From positions 62,001 through 126,000 of the forward strand of contig CAWABY010000015.1 of assembly GCA_963780395.1 (NCBI GenBank): a DNA stretch of 64,000 bases, in the 5' to 3' direction. The notes under the pieces were generated by a model. The model was given only the letters and a program-made list of their open reading frames with translations, was not told the DNA's origin and did not search any database. Position 1 is the first letter of the stretch. Every line of letters starts with the position of its first letter. A program made the translations under genes and the position numbers. Source of the DNA: VGBV01 sp963780395 (lineage in GTDB: Bacteria; Actinomycetota; Thermoleophilia; Solirubrobacterales; 70-9). Of this stretch, positions 9,110-20,235 are shown piece after piece.

Positions 9110-9770
9110 CGGCCGCCCCGCCGGACGCGGGGTGTGCGAGCGGGCGGGACGGGCGGAGCGGACGCGCGAGGCGCGCGGGCGCGGGGGGGAGGGCGAGGCG
9201 GGGGCGACGCGAGCAGAGGGCGGCGGGGCAGCACGGAGGCGCGACGTGCGCGGGGGGAGCGGGGCGAGGCGAGCGGCGGCGCGCCGAAGACGCCCGGGCG
9301 CGACCCGCGCCGGACAGACCGCCGCGCGACGGCCGAGACGGGCCGAGCGGAGCGGCGCGAGGGCGCGGCGAGGCAGGGCGCGCGAGCGGGTAGCGCCCAC
9401 AGCGACGCGCGACGGGGCGCGCCGCGGGGGCGGCCGCGCGGAGAGACGCCGGGACGAAGCGGCGAGGGGCGACCGACCGCGAGCAGACGCCGACGGCGAG
9501 CCGCCGCCACCGCCCGCGACGTAGCGCGAGCCACGAGCCGGCCCCGGCGCCAGAGGCGAAGCGCAGCCGGGCGCGGCGCCCAGCGCGCGACGCCGGCGCG
9601 GGCGCGACGGCCGGAGCCGCGGAGCGGGCCCCGACGCGGAGAGGGCGCCGCGACGACGGGCGGCCCGCCGCGGCGCGGCGACCGGACCGCGGGCGGCGCG
9701 ACGCCACCGGGCCACGGCGGGCCCGGCGACAGCGACGACGCGAGCTGACGACGGGGAGCCGAGCGACGGC
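9110..9770. other. Ultra-GC, almost T-free stretch without recognisable genes
   Basis: From 9121 to 9720 the plus strand contains only five T in 600 bases, with roughly 84% G+C and the rest A. Reading frames through it are open by composition alone and encode Arg/Ala/Pro-rich strings without domains. The boundaries are sharp: cydA lies on one side and a decayed peptidase gene on the other. It may be a mis-called or artificial consensus segment rather than biological sequence. Confidence 0.75.
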
Positions 9771-9829
9771 GCCGTGATGACAGCGGCCGACCGCCCCGAA
9801 GCCGTCGCATGACAGGGCGGCCACCGCCC

Positions 9830-10361
9830 CGCGCCCGCGCGCGTACGTCGCGAAGTTGCAGGTGCCGCGCTGCATCAGCGCGATGTTGCCCAGGGTGCGG
9901 CCGGGAAGTCACGGGCCGCAGCCGCTGGTCCCCGTCCCCGCTCCTCCGGGAGGAGGCACCCGTGTCGGTGGTCGGCACCACCTGGGCGTGACGTCGCCGG
10001 CCCCGAGACTGGGAGACGAGTAGCGTCGCCGCGGATCGGTGCCCGTGAAGGTCCGCGGGGTCGGCGAGACCTCGGCCAGCGTCGAGGGGCGTCAGCCCAG
10101 ATCGGGAAGTCGAACTCGTCGAAGCTGACCGTAGCCGGCCGGCGCAGCCGCTCGGCGACGTAGTCGACCGAGGCGCTACCCGGCGTGGTCGCGGCGCGCG
10201 GCCGTCGTGGCGTTGGCTACGCCGCAGGGCGCGCTCGTGGTCGAGAACCGTCGACCGTCACGCCCTGGCGCAGCTTCGTGTCACATTGTCGATCGCCGCT
10301 GCCGTCGGGGCGACCACAAGTGCGGTGACGCGGCGATCGCCGCAATCAGTCATCTTCTCAT
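9830..10361 (-). pseudogene. Decayed secreted M28-type aminopeptidase with PA domain (5' part only)
   Basis: Pieces of one protein appear in rotating frames on the minus strand. First comes a start with Shine-Dalgarno AGGAGG and a signal-peptide-like MRR..LIAAIAA / VTALVVAPTAAA. Then KLRQGVTVDG, SVDYVAERLRR, VSFDEFDFPIW and finally a protease-associated domain core, GNIALMQRGTCNFATYA. The last is diagnostic of PA domains inserted in M28 peptidases. At least five single-base indels separate the pieces, and the metallopeptidase domain itself is absent because the sequence turns into the T-free stretch. The family call rests on the PA motif and the order of N-terminal motifs. It is either a real pseudogene or a badly called consensus. 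Confidence 0.6.
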
Positions 10362-10428
10362 CAGGTTCCCTCCTGTATCGTCTCCCCATGGGCACGTAAG
10401 AATGAGAGAAGAAACGCAGGCGGGAGAG

Positions 10429-10833
10429 CTACATGCCGGCCCGCTGCACGTCCGCCCAGCGCACCGTGAGCGCGTAGACGACCAGCACGTCGATCGCGAC
10501 CATGATCAGCGACCAGATCGGCTGCGCGTTGAGCAGCGCCACGTGCACCGCCGCGTTGGCGACGACGAGCACGATCGCGGCGAAGCGGGCCCACTCGCGG
10601 AGTTGCAGCAGCGCCCAGCCGACGGCGATCAACAGCACGCCGAAGCAGAGGTGGACGACGCCGATCACCTTGTAGTTCTCGACCAGCAGCCCGTCCTTGG
10701 TGACCGCGAAGTAGTCGTCGCTGAACAGCGCCGCGACGCCGCCGAGCACGTCGAAGATGCCGAGCGTGATCATCAATATCCCGGCGAAGGCGACCCAGGT
10801 CGCCCAGGCCCCACCGTGACGGTCGGCGTTCAT
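10429..10833 (-). CDS. Small four-helix membrane protein, DUF7144-like
   Basis: A 134-residue integral membrane protein with four hydrophobic segments: about residues 12-35, 55-75, 84-100 and 105-125. The pattern (WVAFAGILMITLGIFDVLGGVAAL at the start, an acidic extracytoplasmic loop with DDYF, and a final helix with TVRWADV) resembles the DUF7144 proteins widespread in actinobacteria, whose function is unknown. It follows the HAD hydrolase gene by 31 bases on the same strand and may be co-transcribed. No clear ribosome binding site precedes the ATG. Confidence 0.7.
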   Translation of the reverse strand: MNADRHGGAWATWVAFAGILMITLGIFDVLGGVAALFSDDYFAVTKDGLLVENYKVIGVVHLCFGVLLIAVGWALLQLREWARFAAIVLVVANAAVHVALLNAQPIWSLIMVAIDVLVVYALTVRWADVQRAGM

Positions 10834-10864
10834 CGGCGGCGAGTTTGGCAGCGGGGCCGGACGA

Positions 10865-11552
10865 TCAGCGCTTTAGCAGCGGCAGGCCGTCCTTGAAGGA
10901 CTCGATCGCGGCGTCGGCGCCCGCCTCGCGCAGCTGCTCGACCGTGTACTTGCCGGTGGCGACGCCGGTGACCCTGATCCCGGCGAAGTGGCCGGCGTCG
11001 ACGTCGCGCGGGGTGTCGCCCGATCGAGAAGCAGCGGCCGAGGTCGAGGGGTGAGCCGAATACGGTCCCGCCTCGCTCCAGCGACTTCTTGGTCAGCTCC
11101 CCGCGGTCGTCCGAGTCCGAGCCGTAGCCGCCGAAGGAGAAGAAGCGGTTGAGGTTGGCGCGGGCGAGCTTGATGTGGGCCGCGGCCTCGACGTTGCCGG
11201 TGACCAGGCCGAGCAGAACGCCCTGCTCGATCAGCTGATCGAGCAGCGCCTCGACTTTGGGCATGACCGTGTAGCCCTCGGAGCTTTCGACCTCCTCGGG
11301 CAGGTACTCCAGCCGCTTGCCCATCAGCTTCGCCATCTCCTCGTCGCTGGGCTTCCGACCGATCACGGCCTCGAAAGCCTGTCGGCCGACGGCGGGATCG
11401 GGCACGCCCTTGCCGGTCACCTTGGAGATCTCGACGTCCACACCGTGCAGCTCCTCGAAGGCGCGGTGCCAGGCGCGGTCGCTGGAGCCCCCGCTCTCGA
11501 TCAGGGTGCCGTCGATGTCGAACAGGATCGCCTGGGTCGGGGACTCCGCCAT
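10865..11552 (-). CDS. HAD-superfamily hydrolase (phosphoglycolate-phosphatase-like), one frameshift
   Basis: Haloacid-dehalogenase phosphatase. Motif I is FDIDGTL near residue 10, motif II is in LVTGN and motif III is the Lys in LTKKSLE. Motif IV (GDTPRDVDAGHFAG) is present but in another frame: a single extra G near 11020, in the run GGGC after CFSIG, shifts the reading. Repairing it restores a 229-residue protein ending ESFKDGLPLLKR. The length and cap position fit the phosphoglycolate phosphatase/beta-phosphoglucomutase-like subfamily; the substrate is unknown. Because both halves are otherwise perfectly conserved, a consensus error is likelier than decay. It lies between the PadR gene and the DUF7144 gene on the same strand. 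Confidence 0.8.
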
Positions 11553-11587
11553 CGCGCGGCATCATCCCCGACTCGGGCGGTCAGGGG

Positions 11588-12109
11588 CTACTCGGCGAGT
11601 AGCCCGTAGAGGCGCTTGCGCGTCTCGGTCAGGATCTCGAGCGCGCTCTCGACTTGCTTCTCGTCGCCGGTCTGGCCGATCTGGATCAGCGCCGAGCGAA
11701 GCCGGAAGGCCTCGGCGCGGAGCTTGTGGCGGTCGGAGTCCTGCTCGTCCTGGTCCCATGGGGGCTTCGCGTCGGATCGCTCGGCGACCCGCTTGCTGCC
11801 CTCGTCGGTGAGCGAGAAGACGCGCTTGCCGTCGACCTCCTCGGCCTTGACCAGGCCCTCGTCGGAGAGCAGCTGCAGCGTCGGGTAGATCGAGCCGGCG
11901 CTGGGCCGCCAGCGTCCGCCTGTTCGCTCCTCGAGCTGCTGGATCATCTCGTAGCCGTGCATCGGCTTCTCGCCCAGCAGGGTCAGGATCGCGCTGCGGA
12001 CATCGCCGCGCCGCGCGCGGTGGCCGCGGGGGCCGTGTGCTCTGCCCCGTCCGCGGCTCATGCCGCGCCTCCCGCGCCCCTGGCGCGGATTTCTCTCAGT
12101 CCTGTGCAT
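11588..12109 (-). CDS. PadR-family transcriptional regulator
   Basis: Winged-helix repressor of the PadR family. After a 35-residue Arg/Gly-rich N-terminus it has the canonical DNA-binding domain: DVRSAILTLLGEKPMHGYEM, then WRPSAGSIYPTLQLL and GLVKAEEVDGKRVFSLTDEG. A helical C-terminal dimerisation region follows (LRSALIQIGQ..ALEILTETRKRLYGLL), making it PadR subfamily 2-like. I chose the ATG at 12109 because GAAGGGAAA precedes it and upstream codons run into the operator. A 36-bp palindrome (12157-12192) directly upstream suggests autoregulation. PadR genes usually control a neighbouring transporter or detoxification gene; here the nearest are the HAD/DUF7144 genes downstream and the small protein/hydrolase genes upstream, all on the same strand. 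Confidence 0.9.
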   Translation of the reverse strand: MHRTERNPRQGRGRRGMSRGRGRAHGPRGHRARRGDVRSAILTLLGEKPMHGYEMIQQLEERTGGRWRPSAGSIYPTLQLLSDEGLVKAEEVDGKRVFSLTDEGSKRVAERSDAKPPWDQDEQDSDRHKLRAEAFRLRSALIQIGQTGDEKQVESALEILTETRKRLYGLLAE

Positions 12110-12156
12110 CGGTGTTTCCCTTCGTTGAATCTCATGTTGTGTCGGTATTCCGGTAG

Positions 12157-12192
12157 ATGTGTTGCCATCTATCGCGATATATCGTAACACAT
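12157..12192. promoter_or_regulatory. 36-bp palindromic operator upstream of padR-type gene
   Basis: Outer arms ATGTGTT and AACACAT and an inner perfect palindrome TATCGCGATA share one centre between 12174 and 12175. Across the 18-base half-sites 15 positions match. It lies 48 bases before the PadR-type ATG. An ATGT..ACAT layout is typical of PadR operators, so autoregulation is inferred. Confidence 0.7.
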
Positions 12193-12244
12193 CGTCGAGT
12201 TAGCACCAGCACGCCGGAACGGACGCGCGACTCCCCGCCCGCGG

Positions 12245-12460
12245 CTACCGCGTCTCGCCCTCGGCCCTTGGGGTGATGCGGAAGATCGAGACGACCTCGG
12301 CCTGGTGGGCCTCGGGATGAGCGACGTACGCGCTCGGGCCGCCGCCGAACCAGCCGGCGCTCTCGTTGTCGCCGACGAAGACGCCAGGGTGATGCTTGCC
12401 GTCGCCGTCCTCGACCCAGACGAGGTCTCCCTCCTTGAAGCCGTGCGGTTCGGCGCTCAT
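12245..12460 (-). CDS. Small hypothetical protein coupled to alpha/beta hydrolase
   Basis: A 71-residue soluble protein I do not recognise. It is rich in Gly, aromatic and acidic residues (DLVWVEDGDGKHHPGVFVGD, WFGGGPSAYVAH) and probably a small beta-barrel. Its ATG overlaps the stop codon of the upstream hydrolase by ATGA, so it is translationally coupled and very likely real. No cysteine metal site or helix-turn-helix is visible. Confidence 0.65.
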   Translation of the reverse strand: MSAEPHGFKEGDLVWVEDGDGKHHPGVFVGDNESAGWFGGGPSAYVAHPEAHQAEVVSIFRITPRAEGETR

Positions 12461-13250
12461 GCGTCCTTCCCCTCAAGCTCCAGGAAGCTCAGCACCTCGT
12501 CCGTGAACAGCTCAGTCGCGGTGTCCATCGCGGCGTGTGCCTGCCCTGGCATGACGACGACGCGGCAGTCCGAGAGCGCCCCGCTCACTGCCTCGGCGGC
12601 CGCCTTGAAGGGTGCCGGGCTTTCCCCGCCCTGAAGGAACAACGTCGGGGTCTCCAGCCCCCGGAAGCGATCCGGATCGAAGGCGTACGTGCTGCTCGCG
12701 CGCTCCTCACGGGGGATCGTGTGGGCGACGGCGATGCGGGCCTCCCACGCGGGCAGGGTTCGCAGCAGCTCCACCTGCTCAGAGGGCAGGCCGGCCACCT
12801 CGCGCATGAAGTAGGCCACCAGCTCGTCGCGCTTCCCCTCCTCGAGCAGCGCCGTGAGTCGATCAACGACCCCAGGGGGCGACTCCAGGAATCCCATCGG
12901 CGGCTCGTAGACGATGAGCTTCCGGATTCTGTCGGTGAGCAGGGCCGCCTCGAGGGCACAGATCCCGCCATAGGAGTGGCCGAGCACGTTCGCACCGTCC
13001 CCCGCGGCCTCAACGACCGCGACGAGGTCTTCGTACTCGCGCTCGATGGCGTATTCGTCGGGGTCTCCGCTCTGCCCGCGGCCGCGCCGGCCACCCCACG
13101 TGAATCGTCCCTCCAGCGCCGGGAGCACCGGGGACCACCGACTGTGGTCGGCGGCGGTCCCGTGAAGCAGCACGAGCGGCGGTCCCTCGCCGCTCCGCCA
13201 GACGGCAATCGGCGTGCCGTCCTCAGAGATAACCCTCTCAGGCTGGTCCA

Positions 13251-13251
<1 letters not shown>
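12457..13251 (-). CDS. Alpha/beta-fold hydrolase
   Basis: A 264-residue alpha/beta hydrolase with the full catalytic layout: oxyanion loop LLHGTAADH near 30, nucleophile elbow GHSYGG near 95, an acid in the FLQGGES region and the catalytic His in GQAHAAMDTA near 240. Length and motifs fit small-molecule esterases/hydrolases of the RsbQ/haloperoxidase-like group; the substrate cannot be assigned. The gene starts one base inside the pgi stop (TGATG) and is followed by the coupled small protein, so pgi, hydrolase and small protein look like one transcription unit. No signal peptide, so cytosolic. Confidence 0.88.
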
Positions 13252-14891
<1,640 letters not shown>

Positions 14892-14895
14892 GGGC

Positions 14896-14913
14896 CGGGA
14901 GCTTATGCTCCCG
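14896..14913. promoter_or_regulatory. Perfect hairpin with candidate pgi -10
   Basis: CGGGAGC and GCTCCCG form a perfect 7-bp stem with a 4-base loop, four bases before the pgi GTG. Read on the minus strand, the loop and right arm contain TAAGCT, a possible -10 element eight bases from the start. It may also be the terminator of the upstream CSLREA gene. Confidence 0.4.
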
Positions 14914-14921
14914 AGCGCTGC

Positions 14922-16341
14922 TCACTTCTTCTTCTTGCGCTTCTTCTTCACGCACTTGCCCTTCTTCAGCTTCTGGCCCTTCTTGCACTTCTTCTTCTTG
15001 CTTCGGGCGTCGGCGTGGTGGCTCCTCCGCCGCCGCCCCCGCCAGGAGGCCCCGGCAGTCCCTGAGCCTCGAAGGCTCCGATGTCGCATCTGAGGGCGGC
15101 TCCGCCTCGCGGTTGTCCGCGCTGATCCGCTGCCTCGCAGGCGGGGCCGCCCGACCCCGGGACCGCCGGATTGCCCGAGTTGATCGCCGGGCTGCCGGCG
15201 AGCAGCGCGTGCGTGCTGGTGGAGCCGCCGCTGGAGTCGAGCACGTCGAGGACCGGGTCAGCGCTGAGGTTGCCGGTGGTGACACCGGCAAGGGTGCATC
15301 CGCTGAGGCTCTCGATCAGGTTGTAGCCATCGCCGTTCACGGTTCCGGAGCAGTCGTCGTGGTCATCGGGCGCCGGTGAGCCATCGGTGTTGTCGGCGAT
15401 GATCGAGTTGCGGACGTTGACGGTGCCCGCGGTGACGAACACGCCGCCTCCGTTCGCCACCCCCGGCCCGCCGCCGTCGATGTCGGCCGTGTTGCCGGCG
15501 ATCGTGGCGTTGCGGATGCTCGTCGTGCCGCCGTACTGGTGCAAGCCGCCGCCACTGCCCTCCGCGGAGTTCCCGCTGAGCGTGAATTGGTGATCGTGGT
15601 CGTGCCGCTGCTCACCCCTTGGCGATGCCGCCGCCGACGCCCAGGTCCTCGGTCGCGGTGTTGCCGCTGATCGTGCTGCCGCTGATCGTCAGGGCGCCGA
15701 ACTCCTGGAAGATGGCCCCGCCGAGCCCGCGTGTTGGAATGGATCTCCGTGTCCGTGATCACCGTGGCCGAGCCATCGAGCCTGAGGACCGTTCCGGCGC
15801 CGGGGGAGGTGTTCGCGCTCAGAACCGACCCGCTGAGCGTCAGGGTCCCCGCGAAGACCCCGTGGAGGATCGCCCGCTCCGGTGACGCCGGCGCCGTCCG
15901 TCAGGCGAAGGTTCGTCAAGGTCACCGAGGTGACCGCCCTGGGCATTGATCGGGTCGAGCGTCGAGGATCCTGTCCACTCCGCTGGCATCGATCGTCGCC
16001 TCATCGACACCCGTCGCCTGAATCGTCAGCGGCTCCGAGAGCACGTCCAGGTCACCGGTCGAGATTGCCCTCCTCGTCACCGGCCAGCGAGAGCTCGTAG
16101 GTCTGCCCCGACTGGAGCATGATCGTGTCGGCGACGTCGTTCGCGCCGCCGGGGTTGCAGCCGTTGTAGTCGCCGTCGGTGTTGGCTGCGGTGACCGCCT
16201 CCCGAAGCGAGCAGCTGGCGTTGTTGGTGTCCTCGTCGGTGAGGACGTCGGGCGTGATGGTCGCCGCGCCCGCGCCTGCGGGCGCCATCAGCGCCGTCAG
16301 CGCCAACGTCAGAAGCGCACCTATCCCTGTGCGGAGCCCAT
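14922..16341 (-). pseudogene. Secreted CSLREA / parallel beta-helix surface protein with Lys-rich tail, frameshifted
   Basis: The protein starts near 16341 (AAGGAG, then ATG) with a signal-peptide-like hydrophobic stretch (LLTLALTALMAPAGAGAA) and a CSLREA domain (CSLREAVTAANTDGDYNGC). Further down come right-handed beta-helix repeats (SGSTISGNTATEDLGV-like, NATIAGNTADIDGGG, VNVRNSIIADNTDG) and a Gly/Pro linker. The C-terminus is KKKKCKKGQKLKKGKCVKKK followed by a stop at 14922. These parts lie in different frames, with at least four single-base shifts, for example near 15010, 15600, 15730, 15890 and 16060. CSLREA/beta-helix proteins are secreted, often repeat-rich surface proteins. Given similar indels elsewhere this may be intact in the organism. 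Confidence 0.7.
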
Positions 16342-16390
16342 CCCTTCTCCTTCCCTGGGAGGGGCGCTTAACGTTGGGCGCCCCGGCTGC

Positions 16391-17475
16391 CTAGCTCCTG
16401 CTCGCGAGCTTCTCCGCCTCGGCGCCGATCGAGCCGACCACGTCCTGCCAGGACTTGACGAAGGCGTCGGCGCCCTCGACCTGGAGGCGGTGCGCGAGCG
16501 CGTCGATGTCCACGCCCGCGTCCTCGAACTGCTTCAGGACCTCCTCGGCGTCGCCGCCGTCCTCCGGGAGCGGGTCGCCGACCTCGCCGTGGTCGGCGAA
16601 AGCGAGCAGAGTCTTCTCGGGCATCGTGTTGACGGTGTCGGGCGAGGCGAACGCCTCGATGTAGAGGGTGTCCGACGCGTCGGGGTCTTTCGTCCCGGTG
16701 CTCGCCCAGAGCAGGCGCTGGTGGTGGCCGCCCTCGTCCTCGATCGCCTTGACACGGTCGGAGTTCTTGGAGTCGACGTAGTTGGCGTACGCCCGCTTGC
16801 CGATCGCGATCCCGAGCCGGTTCTTGAGCTCGTCCGCGATCCCGTCCTTCGCCACCGCGACGTCCCAGCGGCTCATGAACAGCGAGGCGACCGACTCGAT
16901 CTTGGGGTCCAGGCCGGCCTCGACGCGGCGCTCGATGCCCTTCATGTAGGCGTCCGCGCAAGCGAGGTGCTGGGCGCTGTCGAAGAGCAGGGTCACGTTG
17001 ACGGGGATGCCCGCGAAGATCGTCTCCTCGATCGCCGGCAGGCCCTCGGGCGTGCCGGGGATCTTGATGTAGAGGTTCTCGCGGTCGGCCTTGGCGTGGA
17101 GCTCGGCGGCCTGCTTGACGGTGGCCTCGGTGTCGTTGGCGAGCTCAGGCGAGACCTCCAGCGAGACGTATCCGTCGACGCCGTCGGTCTGATCGTGGAT
17201 GGGCTTGAACAGGTCGGCGGCGCGGCGCAGGTCGGTGATCGCAACCTCGAAGAAGATGTCCTCGCCCTCGAGGCCCTTCTCGCGCAGCTCGGTGACCTGC
17301 TCGTTGTAGTCCTCGCCCTCCGTGATCGCCTTGTCGAAGATCGTCGGGTTGGAGGTGAGGCCGGTGACCGAGAGCTCGTCGATATAGCCCTGGAGCGTGC
17401 CGTCGTCGAGGATGCCGCGGGTGATGTTGTCGAGCCAGAGGCTCTGGCCCAGGTCGTGGAGCTTCTGCGTGGGCT

Positions 17476-17479
<4 letters not shown>
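16391..17479 (-). CDS. tal: Transaldolase
   Basis: Transfers a dihydroxyacetone unit from sedoheptulose 7-phosphate to glyceraldehyde 3-phosphate in the non-oxidative pentose phosphate pathway. The 362-residue protein has the actinobacterial/cyanobacterial long-type layout: LWLDNITRGIL at the N-terminus, VTGLTSNPTIFDKAI, the Schiff-base Lys in LYIKIPGTPEG, and SLFMSRWDV. The ATG at 17479 overlaps the transketolase stop by ATGA, giving a coupled tkt-tal operon. Apparent upstream extension in this frame is only out-of-frame transketolase sequence. Cytosolic. Downstream lies the broken CSLREA gene. Confidence 0.96.
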
Positions 17480-19542
<2,063 letters not shown>

Positions 19543-19548
19543 GGGGCG

Positions 19549-19565
19549 ATCCTAAGGCTTAGATT
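19549..19565. promoter_or_regulatory. Back-to-back divergent -10 elements for tkt and rpiA
   Basis: TAGGAT on the minus strand (19549-19554) lies six bases from the tkt ATG. TAGATT on the plus strand (19560-19565) lies ten bases from the rpiA GTG. The whole intergenic region is 33 bases, so each -35 would fall inside the other gene and polymerases should compete. Confidence 0.5.
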
Positions 19566-19575
19566 CCGCGGCGGG

Positions 19576-20235
19576 GTGAACGGCGCCAATCTGGACAGCG
19601 AGAAAAAGGCGGCAGCCGAGGCGGCTGCTGACCTGGTCAACGACGGGATGACCGTCGGGCTCGGCACGGGCTCGACGGTCGCCCACCTGCTGCCCGCGAT
19701 CGCCGCCCGCGGGGTCAAGGACCTGCGCTGCGTCGCGACCTCGATCGCGACCGAGGAGCGGGCGCGCGAGCTGGGCATCCCCGTCGAGGAGTTCGACTCG
19801 CTCGAGCGGCTGGACATCGCCATCGACGGCGCCGACCAGGTCGCCCCCGACCGCTGGCTGGTCAAGGGCGGTGGCGGCGCTCACACCCGCGAGAAGATCG
19901 TCGCGGCCGCGGCCGAGCGCTTCGTCGTCATCGCCGACTCCTCGAAGACGGTCGAGCGGATCACGGCGCCGATCCCGCTGGAGCTGCACGCGTTCGGCCT
20001 CGCCTCGACCCTGGCCCGGCTCAACTCGGAGCTGGGCGAGGTCGCCCCCCGGCCCGACACCCCGCCCAGCCCCGACGGCGGGGTGATCGCCGACTACGCG
20101 GGCGAGGTCGGTGACCCCGCCGAGCTGGCCGCAACGCTCGCGGCCGTGCCGGGGGTGGTCGATCACGGGCTGTTCGCGGCCTCGATGGTCGCCGAGGTCC
20201 TGGTCGGGCGCGGCGACGGCGTCGAGCGTGGCTGA
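19576..20235 (+). CDS. rpiA: Ribose-5-phosphate isomerase A
   Basis: Interconverts ribose 5-phosphate and ribulose 5-phosphate. The 219-residue sequence shows the RpiA phosphate-binding loop GLGTGSTV near 30, the conserved DGADQV near 86, the catalytic-site KGGGGAHTREKI near 97 and the ADSSK segment. Length is normal. The GTG at 19576 is the most upstream sensible start and places AAADLV..GMTVGLGTGST correctly. It overlaps the next gene (GTG at 20228) by eight bases, giving a two-gene unit. It faces away from tkt-tal, so both arms of the pathway share one tiny divergent promoter region. Confidence 0.95.
   Translation: MNGANLDSEKKAAAEAAADLVNDGMTVGLGTGSTVAHLLPAIAARGVKDLRCVATSIATEERARELGIPVEEFDSLERLDIAIDGADQVAPDRWLVKGGGGAHTREKIVAAAAERFVVIADSSKTVERITAPIPLELHAFGLASTLARLNSELGEVAPRPDTPPSPDGGVIADYAGEVGDPAELAATLAAVPGVVDHGLFAASMVAEVLVGRGDGVERG

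Noticed and set aside
9132..9748. Arg/Ala-rich proteins encoded in the ultra-GC stretch
   Set aside because: All six frames are open through lack of A/T; no start signals, domains or codon-position pattern.
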